NCBI RefSeq assembly: GCF_026248685.1
Contig: NZ_CP111036.1
Location: 1,612,001 to 1,676,000 of the forward strand
Reading direction: 5' to 3'
Source: Haladaptatus caseinilyticus
GTDB taxonomy: Archaea; Halobacteriota; Halobacteria; Halobacteriales; Haladaptataceae
DNA: 64,000 nt
A model generated the notes under the pieces. That model did no database searches. It was not told the origin of the DNA and saw only the letters and a program-made list of their open reading frames with translations. This document shows positions 34,236 through 43,894 of the stretch, in pieces (within the stretch, counting starts at the first letter, position 1; each line of letters starts with the position of its first letter). The translations under genes and the position numbers were made by a program.

Positions 34236-36392
34236 ATGTCAGAACACGAGCTTCCAGCAGATGACGGGTACAGCGAGAATCGACAGAACCGCGACGAGAG
34301 CGAGAATCGAGGGAAAAACGAGCAACTACCGAAGGATATCGACCTCTCCGACTCGGAATATTATTTAAATCGCGAACTGAGCCAACTGGAATTTCAAAAA
34401 CGTGTGCTCCACGAGGCACTCGACGAGCGAAACCCACTGCTCGAGCGCGTGAAGTTTCTCGCTATCTTCACGACGAACATGGACGAGTTCTTCCGCAAGC
34501 GTGTCGGCGGACTGAAACAGCAGATGGCCGCAAACGTAACCGAAACGACACCAGTCGGCCGAACGCCAGTAGAACAGTGGGAGGAAGTCCTCGGCATTGC
34601 ACGCGAAATGTTCACCACACAGTCGGCGGTTTACGCTGACGAGATTCACGACGCACTCGCAGACGAAGGAATCGATATCGTTCCGCACGACGACCTTGCT
34701 CCCGGCGAGCGGCAGGAACTTCGGGAGTATTTCCAGAGTTCGGTTCTCCCGACGCTGACGCCGCTCACGTTCGACCCAGCACATCCGTTCCCGTTCATTT
34801 CCAACCTCAGTCTATCGCTCGCGGTGTTGACTCGGGAGTCGAACGACGACGAACCGGTTTTTTCGCGGGTGAAAATTCCGGGCAACCGACCACGCTTGGT
34901 GCAAATCGGGACCGACACGACGCTCGTTCCTCTGGAGGAAGTCGTCGCCGCGAACCTCGATTTGCTCTTTCCGAACACCGAGATAATCCACCACTCCACG
35001 TTTCGAGTGACGCGAAACGCGGAAGTCGCGAAAAACGAGGAGGTCGCGGAAGATCTCATCGACATGATCGAATCGGTGTTGCGCGAACGCCGATTCGCGA
35101 CGGTCGTCCGGCTCGAAATCGAGGCGGACATGCCGGATCGAGTTCGCGAACTGCTGGTGGAACAGCTCGGCGTCGACGAACGTGAAGTGTTCGAGCGACC
35201 GACTCCACTCGGATTCGACGATTTCATGCCGCTCGTCGAGCTGGACGAACCGGGGTTGAAACTCGACACGTGGACGCCACAACCACATCCCCGGCTGTCG
35301 CCGACGGATGACGAACTCGACATCTTCGAGGAGATTCGGTCGGACGATGTGCTCGTCCATCTTCCCTATCACTCGTTCGATGAAACCGTCCAGAAGTTCT
35401 TAGAACAGGCCGCCACGGACCCGAATGTGCTGGCTATCAAACTCTCACTCTATCGTACTGCCAGCGATTCGAAGGTCGTCCAGAGCCTCATCGAAGCGGC
35501 ACGAAACGGCAAACAGGTCGCCGTGATGGTCGAACTGAAAGCGCGATTCGACGAGCAGAACAACTTGGATTGGGGCAAGCGTCTCGAAGAGGAGGGGATT
35601 CACGTTGCATACGGAACCCTCGGTTACAAAACCCATAGCAAGACTGCACTCGTCGTCCGTGAGGAGGCGGATGGAGTGCGGTTATATTCACATATTGCGA
35701 CCGGAAACTATCACTCCGAAACCGCGAAGACGTACACCGACCTCGGATTGTTTACGGCCGACCGGGAAATCGGTCAGGATCTGACTGACCTGTTTAACTT
35801 CTTCACCGGACACACCCATCACGAGGATTATAGATCGCTCCTCATTGCACCTGGCAACATGCGCGAGCAATTTACGTGGCTAATTCGCAATGAGGCCGAA
35901 CTCGCCCGTGAGGGGAAGGACGCGAGAATCATCGTGAAAATGAACGCGCTCGAGGATCCGAAAATGGTCGAAGAGCTCTATCGGGCAGGAATGGCAGGTG
36001 TGGATATCGACCTCATCGTTCGAGATATCTGTCGCCTCCGACCCGGAGTGAAAGCGGTCAGCGAGACGGTGAACGTGTACAGCATCGTCGGCCGTTTCCT
36101 CGAGCATTCCCGAATCTATTACTTCGGAAACGATGGCGACCCACGCTATTTCATCGGCTCTGCCGACTGGATGACGCGGAACTTGGACGACCGGGTCGAG
36201 ACCATCGCCCCCGTTACCGACCCGGACCTCCGCTCGGAACTCCAAACGATTCTCGACGTGATGCGTAACGACAATCGAAAATGCTGGGAGATGAATTCGG
36301 ATGGTACCTATCGGCAGCGCCAACCGGGGGACGAACGATCCCGGGACACGCATCGAACCCTCATAAAACGTGTACAACATGTAGATGAGTAG
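34236..36392 (+). CDS. ppk1: Polyphosphate kinase 1
   Basis: 718 residues, full length. It contains the helical N-domain (YYLNRELSQLEFQKRVLHEAL, TTNMDEFFRKRV) and phospholipase-D-like core domains. The autophosphorylated His is in GTLGYKTHSKTALVVRE and the second catalytic His in LEHSRIYYFGNDGDP; MVELKARFDEQNNLDW and GSADWMTRNLDDRVE are also present. It reversibly makes polyphosphate from ATP. The gene follows an ApaH-like phosphatase gene. A strongly charged 40-residue N-terminal extension precedes the domain. Confidence 0.94.
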   Translation: MSEHELPADDGYSENRQNRDESENRGKNEQLPKDIDLSDSEYYLNRELSQLEFQKRVLHEALDERNPLLERVKFLAIFTTNMDEFFRKRVGGLKQQMAANVTETTPVGRTPVEQWEEVLGIAREMFTTQSAVYADEIHDALADEGIDIVPHDDLAPGERQELREYFQSSVLPTLTPLTFDPAHPFPFISNLSLSLAVLTRESNDDEPVFSRVKIPGNRPRLVQIGTDTTLVPLEEVVAANLDLLFPNTEIIHHSTFRVTRNAEVAKNEEVAEDLIDMIESVLRERRFATVVRLEIEADMPDRVRELLVEQLGVDEREVFERPTPLGFDDFMPLVELDEPGLKLDTWTPQPHPRLSPTDDELDIFEEIRSDDVLVHLPYHSFDETVQKFLEQAATDPNVLAIKLSLYRTASDSKVVQSLIEAARNGKQVAVMVELKARFDEQNNLDWGKRLEEEGIHVAYGTLGYKTHSKTALVVREEADGVRLYSHIATGNYHSETAKTYTDLGLFTADREIGQDLTDLFNFFTGHTHHEDYRSLLIAPGNMREQFTWLIRNEAELAREGKDARIIVKMNALEDPKMVEELYRAGMAGVDIDLIVRDICRLRPGVKAVSETVNVYSIVGRFLEHSRIYYFGNDGDPRYFIGSADWMTRNLDDRVETIAPVTDPDLRSELQTILDVMRNDNRKCWEMNSDGTYRQRQPGDERSRDTHRTLIKRVQHVDE

Positions 36393-36602
36393 ATGATATG
36401 CGTCTCGGATCGTTCCTGTCTGGCTTCGAGTAGATTTGAAAAAGGAAAATATTTGCCTCATTATTCATAAATTTCAAGCACTTTTATACGATGTGGTGGA
36501 ACAATCACGATTTCGACACGTATTGAAATTTGTCGCATATAAATTTATCCAAGCCACGAAATCTTAGCAAAGTTTTAGAAACCTGACTACGATCGGTTAG
36601 GT

Positions 36603-37103
36603 ATGGCCGAAGTCAATCTCGATGGAAAGGACTTCAAAATCCTGCGCTGGCTCGACCGGGAGGGTGATATCGATGTGGACGAAGTGAGTGAGGAACTGGG
36701 TATCAGTACCTCGACCGTCTACTACCGACTCGATAAATATCGAAAACAAGGGATTCTTTCAGGAACGGTCTCGAAACTCGACGCTCGTGAACTGGGCCTC
36801 GAACTCACCGCTATCACGGAAATTCGGAGCGACTACGGACCGGGATACGAGGGAATTGGAGACGATCTCTGCGAAATTTCGGGGGTACAGACCGTTTACT
36901 TCATGCTCGGGGATAAATCGTTTACCGTCGTTGCTCACCTGCGAGATCACGACCATCTACAGGAGTACATCGACGACATCATCCACACCGAAGGCGTCGA
37001 ACACTCCTCGACACAGGTCGTGCTACAGACGTTCAAAGACGAATCGAGATTGCTGGTCAACTACGACGACGACGACTTACAGCAGCTCATCGACAGCGAA
37101 TAA
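36603..37103 (+). CDS. Lrp/AsnC-family transcriptional regulator
   Basis: 166 residues. The N-terminal HTH (DFKILRWLDREGDIDVDEVSEELGISTSTVYYRLDKY, residues 8-45) is followed by a RAM-like ligand domain (ELTAITEIRS, VYFMLGDKSFTVVAHLRD, VEHSSTQVVLQTFK) and a C-terminal helix. Haloarchaeal Lrp proteins sense amino acids and control glutamate, glutamine and peptide genes. It precedes gltB by 200 bp on the same strand and is a candidate regulator of it. The AT-rich 210 bp upstream hold several TATA-like elements. Confidence 0.85.
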   Translation: MAEVNLDGKDFKILRWLDREGDIDVDEVSEELGISTSTVYYRLDKYRKQGILSGTVSKLDARELGLELTAITEIRSDYGPGYEGIGDDLCEISGVQTVYFMLGDKSFTVVAHLRDHDHLQEYIDDIIHTEGVEHSSTQVVLQTFKDESRLLVNYDDDDLQQLIDSE

Positions 37104-37216
37104 CGATCGGGGTGACCGTTCGTACTCGTTTTATTGGAAAAACATGGTGTATGTTGGCTACTACCTCATCTATTTCCAAATTATTTCGATTCTTGCCCAA
37201 AAATGTTCTGTTCGAC

Positions 37217-37252
37217 AAATATATAAGGAACACATATTGACAATGATGTTCC
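37217..37252 (+). promoter_or_regulatory. gltB promoter with overlapping imperfect dyad
   Basis: TATA-like aaatatataagg lies at 37217-37228. Immediately after, GGAACA (37227-37232) and TGTTCC (37247-37252) form an inverted repeat, with ATTG/CAAT (37236-37239, 37241-37244) symmetrical inside it. The dyad covers the interval from TATA to the expected start site (about 37250), a position that suits a repressor. Confidence 0.45.
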
Positions 37253-37302
37253 CTTAGTCCTTCAGGAGAAACCTCTTATGCATCTTTGTCATGCGATCGC
37301 AC

Positions 37303-40300
37303 ATGACGATGAACCTCGCCGACCCGACCGACCACCGGTCGAACTGCGGCGTCGGCGTCGTACTTAACCTCGACGCTGACGCCACCGCCGACCACGAAAC
37401 CGTCTCCGACGGCCTTTCACTTCTCGCAAATCTCGAACATCGTGGAACGACGGGTGCAGAACCGAACACCGGAGACGGTGCTGGTATCCTCGTCCGACGG
37501 CCGGACGAGTTTTTTGCGGCGATTCTCGACTCCGAACTACCCGAAACCTACGCAGTCGGGCAGTTGTTTCTCCCTCGCGAGAACGCTACGCGCCAGTCCT
37601 TGCAACGAACCGTCGAGGACGTTCTCGAATCGGAAGGCCTGTCGGTCTTCCACTGGCGCACGGTCCCGACCGAGAATGCCGAACTCGGCGAGACGGCCCT
37701 CGACTCCGAACCCGCTGTCGTCCAATGTTTCGTCGAACCTGAGACCGACCTGTCGACGGATGATTTCGACCGAACGCTCTACGTTGCCCGACGCGTCCTC
37801 GAACGGGAAATCGGAAGTCCGGAAACGGACGACGGTGAGCGATTCTACGTTTGCTCGCTCGATCGCAAAACGCTCGTTTACAAAGGACTACTGACCTGCG
37901 AACAACTTTCGGACTACTATCCGGACCTGACCGACGCTCGATTCAAATCCACCCTCGCCATGGTTCACGCCCGATTTTCGACCAATACGCTCGGCGCATG
38001 GCATCTCGCACACCCCTATCGCAGAACCATCCACAACGGGGAAATCAACACTATTCGTGGGAACGTCAACTGGATGACCGCTCGCGAAAGCGACCTCGAA
38101 AGCGACCGACTGGGATCGGATGTCTCCCGAATCACGCCCGTGACGCGGGATGACCAGAGCGATACGGCCAGCCTCGACAACGTCCTCGAACTGCTTTTGC
38201 AGGACGGACGAAGCCTTCCACACGCACTCAGGATGCTCGTTCCTGAGGCGTGGCGCTCACGAACCGACGGGGACCGACAAGCATGGTACGATTTTCACGC
38301 CTCGCTCGTCGAACCGTGGGACGGCCCCGCGCTCGTCGCCGCAACCGACGGGGAGCGAATCGGCGCAGTGCTCGACCGAAACGGACTGCGTCCCTGTCGC
38401 TACGACGTGACCGCCGACGACCGTCTCGTCATGGCGAGCGAAGCGGGTGCACTCGACGTTCCCGAGGACGAAATCGTGGAGCGCGGCCGACTCCAACCGG
38501 GACAACTGTTTCTCGCGGATCCAGCGGCTGGCGGTGTCGTCTCCGACGAAGAAGTCTTCGCGGACCTGACCGACGAGAAGTACGCCGAGTGGGTGGAAAA
38601 TGAGCAACTACGACTGCCCGAAACTGAACTCGCGACTTCGAGCAGTTCGCAAAAAACCGCGGGCACCAGCGTGCCACTCCGCGCTCAACAAGCGGTGTGG
38701 GGTTACACGGACGACGAACTGACCGAACTCATCGAACCGATGGCTCGGCAGGGGAAAGACCCGGTCGGTTCGATGGGCGACGATACGCCCCTTTCGGTGC
38801 TTTCCGACTTCGACCGTCCGCTGTTCTCGTATTTCAAACAGCTGTTCGCACAGGTGACGAACCCGCCGATAGATTACATCCGCGAGGAACTGGTGACGAG
38901 CCTCGAAACTCGACTCGGCCGCCAGCGAAATCTCCTCGGCGAATCTGCGGACCACGCCCGACAACTCGTCCTCGATTCGCCGGTGGTGTCCGATGGGGAA
39001 CTGTCCGCAATGCACGAGACCGACCTCGCGGTCGAGGTGGTGGACATCACCTTCGATCCGGGGATCGGTCTGCGGAACGCCATCGAACACGTCCGTTCCG
39101 AGGTCCGAAATGCGGTCGAGACGGGTGCCGAAATCGTCGTTCTCTCCGACCGCAACACCGACGAAAACCGGGTTCCGATCCCCTCCTTGCTGGCGACGGG
39201 TGCGGTTCACCACCATCTCGTCCGTGAGGGTCTGCGAACCAAAACCGGACTGGTGGTCGAGTCCGGCGATCCCAGAACCGTCCATCACTTGGCGACGCTC
39301 GTCGGGTACGGCGCGGGTGCCGTCAATCCGTATCTCGCGTACGAGACCATCGCTGATTTGGTGGCCGGACCGGAGGGTGCGGACGAGGCTGCAGCCCTCG
39401 ACGCCTACGGTACCGCGCTGGAGACGGGACTGCTGAAAACGATGGCGAAGATGGGAATCTCGACCGTCGAGAGTTACCGCGGTGCCCAGATTTTCGAGGC
39501 GGTTGGGCTGAACGGTGATGTCGTAGACGAATACTTCACGGGCACCGAAAATCGTACCGAGGGCATCGGCATCGAGGAGATCGAGTCCGACCTGCTCGCC
39601 CGTCACGAGGCAGCGTTCGACGGAAACGACGAACCGAAACTCGCCCGGCAGGGTGAGTACGAACACCGCTCGAACGGGATTCACCATCAGTGGAACCCGA
39701 AGACGGTCGGCGCGCTTCAGCGCGCCGTCAGACAAGGGAGCGAGGAGGAATACCGATCGTTCGCGGCCGAAATCAACGACCAGAACGAGCGACTCCAGAC
39801 GCTGCGTGGACTGATAGATTTCGACACCACCGTGCGCGAGTCGATCCCGATCGAGACGGTCGAACCGGTGGAGAAAATCGTGGAGCGATTTTCGACTGCC
39901 GCGATGAGCCTCGGGTCGCTGTCGCCGGAAGCCCACGAGAACAACGCCATCGCGATGAATCGAATCGGCGGCAAATCGAATACGGGTGAAGGTGGCGAAC
40001 CGCCGGAGCGATTCGATACCGAGCGTGAATGTTCGGTAAAGCAGGTCGCGAGCGGTCGGTTCGGCGTCACGAGCAGGTATCTCCAGTCCGCCGACGAACT
40101 ACAAATCAAGATGGCGCAAGGGTCGAAACCCGGCGAAGGTGGTCATCTTCCCGGTGGGAAGGTGAACGAAGCGATAGCACACGTTCGTCACGCCACGCCC
40201 GGTGTAGGGCTCATCTCGCCGCCGCCACAGCACGACATCTACAGCATCGAAGACCTGAAACAACTCATCTACGACCTGAAGACGGCCAGTGACGGGTCCG

Positions 40301-41811
40301 ACATCAACGTCAAACTCGTCTCGGAGGCCGGTATCGGGACGATTGCCGCGGGCGTCGCCAAGGCGAACGCGGACGTGGTTCACATTTCAGGTCACTCCGG
40401 TGGAACCGGTGCGAGTCCGCGAACGTCCATCAAAAACGCCGGACTGCCGTGGGAACTCGGCCTGGCGGAGGCGAACCAGATGCTTAGACGGACGGGGCTT
40501 CGCTCCCGTATCCGAGTCAGCGTCGATGGTGGGCTGAAAACGGGTCGCGACGTCGCCGTCGCGGCCCTGTTGGGCGCGGAGGAGTTCTCGTTCGGGACCG
40601 CCAGCCTCGTCACCAGCGGGTGTGTGATGGCCCGGCAGTGTCACAAGAACACCTGTCCGGTCGGCATCGCCACGCAGGACGAAGACCTCCGCGCACGGTT
40701 CCCCGGCGAACCCGACCACGTCATCAACTACATGACGTTCATCGCGACTGAACTGCGGGAAATCATGGCCGAACTCGGCGTCCGAACCGTCGAGGAGATG
40801 GTCGGCCGCGTCGAGTTGCTCCGTCAACGCGAGACGGACCACCCGAAAGCGCGCCGCCTCGACCTCTCCGCGGTGTTGGCCGACCCGGCCGATGGTGAGG
40901 GTGCTGACGACAATCGAACCAAGACCCGAGACCAGGACCACGCGCTGGATGACCATATCGACCACATCCTGTTGACCGCCGCTCGGTCGGCAATCGAGGG
41001 CGACGATACGGTCGAAATCGAGGGATCGATTTCGAACCGGGACCGGGCAGTTGGTTCCATGCTCTCCGGTCGGGTTTCGGCAGTTCACGGGGAATCCGGC
41101 CTCCCGGACGGAACGATCACGTGCCGGTTCGACGGTACCGCCGGACAGAGTTTCGGCGCGTTCGCTCAATCGGGCGTCGATCTGTTTCTGACCGGAACGG
41201 CGAACGACTACGTCGGAAAGGGCCTCTCGGGCGGTCGTATCGTCTTACAAACCCCTGATGATGCCGGGTACGACGCCGGAAACGTCGTCGTCGGAAACGT
41301 CGCGCTCTACGGTGCAACCGAGGGTGAAGCCTACGTTAACGGCGTCGCTGGCGAGCGATTCGCGGTTCGAAACAGCGGCGCCAAAGCGGTCGTCGAGGGC
41401 GTCGGCGATCACGGTTGCGAGTACATGACCGGCGGTGTGGTGGCGGTGCTCGGTGAGATCGGCGAGAACTTCGCCGCAGGCATGACCGGCGGCGTTGCCT
41501 ACGTCCGCGATAACAGTGGGATCCGGGAGCGTATCAACGGCGAAACGGTATCGCTTTCGTCCGAACTGGAGGACCGCGACGAAGCGGTGCTTCGCCGCTT
41601 GGTGGAAAATCACGCCACGGCGACCGACAGCGAGGTTGCGCGGTCACTGCTGGAACGCTGGAAGTCGGCGAAAGAAACCTTCGTGAAAGTCATGCCCGAC
41701 GCCTATCGGCAGGCCATCGAGGCCGGGCAGGAAGACGTTCGGACGACGCCACCCAGTGCGGTTCCGACGTCCGGAGAACCCTCGCGGATCGAAATCGTTT
41801 CGGACGACTGA
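37303..41811 (+). CDS. gltB: Glutamate synthase large subunit
   Basis: About 1500 residues, full length with all domains in one chain. The class II amidotransferase nucleophile is C15 in RSNCGVGV, so a short propeptide is cut off. The central and FMN domains follow (IGGKSNTGEGGEPPERF, MAQGSKPGEGGHLPGGKV, GHSGGTGASPRTS). The 3Fe-4S cysteines are in CVMARQCHKNTCPVG, and the C-terminal GXGXG-type helix is last. It makes two glutamates from glutamine and 2-oxoglutarate with reduced ferredoxin or NAD(P)H; no small subunit is adjacent. Starts at 37291 or 37303 are both possible; the two ATGs lie in a GTCATG/CATGAC repeat. Confidence 0.95.
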   Translation: MTMNLADPTDHRSNCGVGVVLNLDADATADHETVSDGLSLLANLEHRGTTGAEPNTGDGAGILVRRPDEFFAAILDSELPETYAVGQLFLPRENATRQSLQRTVEDVLESEGLSVFHWRTVPTENAELGETALDSEPAVVQCFVEPETDLSTDDFDRTLYVARRVLEREIGSPETDDGERFYVCSLDRKTLVYKGLLTCEQLSDYYPDLTDARFKSTLAMVHARFSTNTLGAWHLAHPYRRTIHNGEINTIRGNVNWMTARESDLESDRLGSDVSRITPVTRDDQSDTASLDNVLELLLQDGRSLPHALRMLVPEAWRSRTDGDRQAWYDFHASLVEPWDGPALVAATDGERIGAVLDRNGLRPCRYDVTADDRLVMASEAGALDVPEDEIVERGRLQPGQLFLADPAAGGVVSDEEVFADLTDEKYAEWVENEQLRLPETELATSSSSQKTAGTSVPLRAQQAVWGYTDDELTELIEPMARQGKDPVGSMGDDTPLSVLSDFDRPLFSYFKQLFAQVTNPPIDYIREELVTSLETRLGRQRNLLGESADHARQLVLDSPVVSDGELSAMHETDLAVEVVDITFDPGIGLRNAIEHVRSEVRNAVETGAEIVVLSDRNTDENRVPIPSLLATGAVHHHLVREGLRTKTGLVVESGDPRTVHHLATLVGYGAGAVNPYLAYETIADLVAGPEGADEAAALDAYGTALETGLLKTMAKMGISTVESYRGAQIFEAVGLNGDVVDEYFTGTENRTEGIGIEEIESDLLARHEAAFDGNDEPKLARQGEYEHRSNGIHHQWNPKTVGALQRAVRQGSEEEYRSFAAEINDQNERLQTLRGLIDFDTTVRESIPIETVEPVEKIVERFSTAAMSLGSLSPEAHENNAIAMNRIGGKSNTGEGGEPPERFDTERECSVKQVASGRFGVTSRYLQSADELQIKMAQGSKPGEGGHLPGGKVNEAIAHVRHATPGVGLISPPPQHDIYSIEDLKQLIYDLKTASDGSDINVKLVSEAGIGTIAAGVAKANADVVHISGHSGGTGASPRTSIKNAGLPWELGLAEANQMLRRTGLRSRIRVSVDGGLKTGRDVAVAALLGAEEFSFGTASLVTSGCVMARQCHKNTCPVGIATQDEDLRARFPGEPDHVINYMTFIATELREIMAELGVRTVEEMVGRVELLRQRETDHPKARRLDLSAVLADPADGEGADDNRTKTRDQDHALDDHIDHILLTAARSAIEGDDTVEIEGSISNRDRAVGSMLSGRVSAVHGESGLPDGTITCRFDGTAGQSFGAFAQSGVDLFLTGTANDYVGKGLSGGRIVLQTPDDAGYDAGNVVVGNVALYGATEGEAYVNGVAGERFAVRNSGAKAVVEGVGDHGCEYMTGGVVAVLGEIGENFAAGMTGGVAYVRDNSGIRERINGETVSLSSELEDRDEAVLRRLVENHATATDSEVARSLLERWKSAKETFVKVMPDAYRQAIEAGQEDVRTTPPSAVPTSGEPSRIEIVSDD

Positions 41812-41828
41812 ACCAAGGGTGCGCGGTC

Positions 41829-42563
41829 TCAGAGGTACGCCGCGTCCCACCGCGCCGCTTTTCGCTTGTTATCGCAGTTGTTGCACTGGATCCGCTCCAT
41901 GCTGTCCATCGAGTTGTCGAAGGATTCGCAGTTCGAACAGAAGTAGCCGTAGCGTTCCTCCGCGTCCTCGTCGCTGAAGACGGCGAAGAAGGGTGCTTTC
42001 GACCCACGACTGCTCTCCGCACGGTTGATGTACAGCGTTCTGTCCTCGTACTCGCGGGGTTCCAACACCGTCTCGTCGGTTTCCGCATAGACGTTTTCGG
42101 TGTACGTTCGGTCGCCGATTTCGGCGGTTCGTTCGCTGACCTTGGTGAACCCGTGGTCCCGGTAGAACTCGTTCCCTTCCTCGTTGTCGGCGAGGACCAG
42201 TCCCATCAAGGTCTCGACCTCCTTCTCCCTGAGTTCCTCCTGCGTGCGCCCGAGGAGTGCCGTTCCGACCCCCTTTCCACGGTGGTCCGGATCGACGTGC
42301 AACCAGAGGATGTTGCCCTCCGGAACGTCGGGAAGCATGTCACTCTGCGTAAACCCGACCACGTCGCCGTCCTCGAGTGCGACGAGGAACAACATCCCAC
42401 GGCTTTGGAACTCCGATTCCAGGTTCTCGTCCGAGTACCACTCCGATATCGCGTGTTCGATGACCTCTTCGTCCAAAAACTTCGAGTAGGTTGCCGAAAG
42501 CGACCGCTCTGCCACGTCTTGCATTCCGGCGATGTCTTCCGTTCTCGCTTCGCGTACCTGCAT
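41829..42563 (-). CDS. GNAT acetyltransferase with C-terminal DUF5816-type zinc domain
   Basis: 244 residues. The GNAT domain (residues 1-160) shows ILWLHVDPDHRGKGVGTALL (motif A) and NEEGNEFYRDHGFTKV. The C-terminal 80 residues carry a predicted zinc site, CSNCESFDNSMDSMERIQCNNC, as in haloarchaeal DUF5816 proteins. Acetyl-acceptor unknown; the zinc module may bind a protein or nucleic acid partner. It converges with gltB across a 17-bp gap. Confidence 0.82.
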   Translation of the reverse strand: MQVREARTEDIAGMQDVAERSLSATYSKFLDEEVIEHAISEWYSDENLESEFQSRGMLFLVALEDGDVVGFTQSDMLPDVPEGNILWLHVDPDHRGKGVGTALLGRTQEELREKEVETLMGLVLADNEEGNEFYRDHGFTKVSERTAEIGDRTYTENVYAETDETVLEPREYEDRTLYINRAESSRGSKAPFFAVFSDEDAEERYGYFCSNCESFDNSMDSMERIQCNNCDNKRKAARWDAAYL

Positions 42564-42709
42564 ACTTGGACTACTGTGGCATGAGGGATAAACATTCTAC
42601 CGGCCATCGCAATTTCTTGTCCGACAAACCGACGAGAACGACCTCGTTCCGTGTCTCCATCCTTCCGCCTTCGGTAGCATTTTGCGCCACGACTCGAAAC
42701 CACCCAGGC

Positions 42710-43699
42710 ATGGACAGCGCACTCGTCATCGGTGGCACCCGATTCATCGGTCGGCACCTCGTCACCGACCTGCTCGACAACGGTTACGACGTGACCATCT
42801 TCAATCGCGGCAACCACGACAACCCCTTCGCGGACACTGACGGTGTCTCCCACTTCGAGGGGGACCGAACGAACGACTCCGCCCTCGAAGCGGCGCGAGC
42901 GGAAGTGGTTCCCGACATCGTCATCGACTGTGTGGCGTACGAACCCCGCGAGGTTCGCGCCGCTACCGAAATATTTGCCGACGTGGACGGTTACGTCTAC
43001 ATCTCGAGCGGGAGCGCCTACGAAGCCGAAGTGATTCCCAAGCGCGAAAACGAAACCGAACTCCGTGACTGCACGCCCGAACAGGCGATGGACGACTCCC
43101 ACGACTCGTACGGAGCACGGAAAGCGGAGGGCGACCGCGCGATCTTCGAAGCTGCAGAACGTGGCGTGAACGCGATGAGCGTCCGCCCCTGCATCGTTTA
43201 CGGTCCGTACGACTATACCGAGCGTCTCGACTTCTGGCTTGACCGGGTGAATCGCTACGACCGCCTGCTCGTTCCCGGCGACGGACAGAACCTCTGGCAC
43301 CGTGCCTACGTCGAGGACGTTGCGAGCGCACTACGGGTCGTAGCCGAGGAGGGTGACCCTGGCGAGTCGTACAACGTCGGCGACGAGCAGCTCGTCACGA
43401 TGGATGAGATGATTTCCCTCATCGCGGACGCGTTCGAGACCGACGTGGAACTCGTCCACGCCAGCGACCGCGAACTATCGACCGGCGGCCTCTCGGTGGA
43501 CGATTACATCCTCTATCGGGACTACCCACACGTTCTCGACACGAACAAGCTTGCTTCGCTTGGTTGGGAATCGACCCCGGTAAACGAAGCGATGGCCCGA
43601 ACCGCCGAAGAGCATCTGGAAAGCGACCGCGATGGCAGCGACCACGACCCCGGTCGGGAGTCGGAGGAGCGAGTGCTGGGTGTTCTCGACACGATATGA
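42710..43699 (+). CDS. NAD-dependent epimerase/dehydratase family protein
   Basis: 329 residues from the ATG at 42710. The Rossmann motif is VIGGTRFIGRHLV (GGTxFIG, as in CSP41-like extended SDRs), then VYISSGSAYEA, SYGARKAEGDRAIFEA (YxxxK variant with YGARK), VRPCIVYGPYDYTERLDFW and WHRAYVEDVASAL. It probably acts on nucleotide sugars, though the plant relatives bind RNA. The frame is open upstream, but no conserved residues lie before this ATG. Confidence 0.85.
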   Translation: MDSALVIGGTRFIGRHLVTDLLDNGYDVTIFNRGNHDNPFADTDGVSHFEGDRTNDSALEAARAEVVPDIVIDCVAYEPREVRAATEIFADVDGYVYISSGSAYEAEVIPKRENETELRDCTPEQAMDDSHDSYGARKAEGDRAIFEAAERGVNAMSVRPCIVYGPYDYTERLDFWLDRVNRYDRLLVPGDGQNLWHRAYVEDVASALRVVAEEGDPGESYNVGDEQLVTMDEMISLIADAFETDVELVHASDRELSTGGLSVDDYILYRDYPHVLDTNKLASLGWESTPVNEAMARTAEEHLESDRDGSDHDPGRESEERVLGVLDTI

Positions 43700-43894
43700 T
43701 CTCTTGAACGTCGGTTCGAAGGATGATGTTGTGTTCCGATGGATTCGTTCTTTGCCGATGTTGCGGTTGCCGCCGACACGTGACTACCACCGCGATAACC
43801 GTACCCTCCTGCAATCACGGTTCTTGTAAAATCACACCGCGTCCCTCTCCGATGGAGAGTAAACTGTTTCACGGCCGCATAACGAATTGGTGGT

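Noticed and set aside
36393-36602. Small gene in AT-rich region before the Lrp gene
   Set aside because: Only short frames with no coding bias; several TATA-like elements explain the AT content.
38608-39936. 442-codon minus-strand frame
   Set aside because: Antisense to gltB, no recognisable domain.
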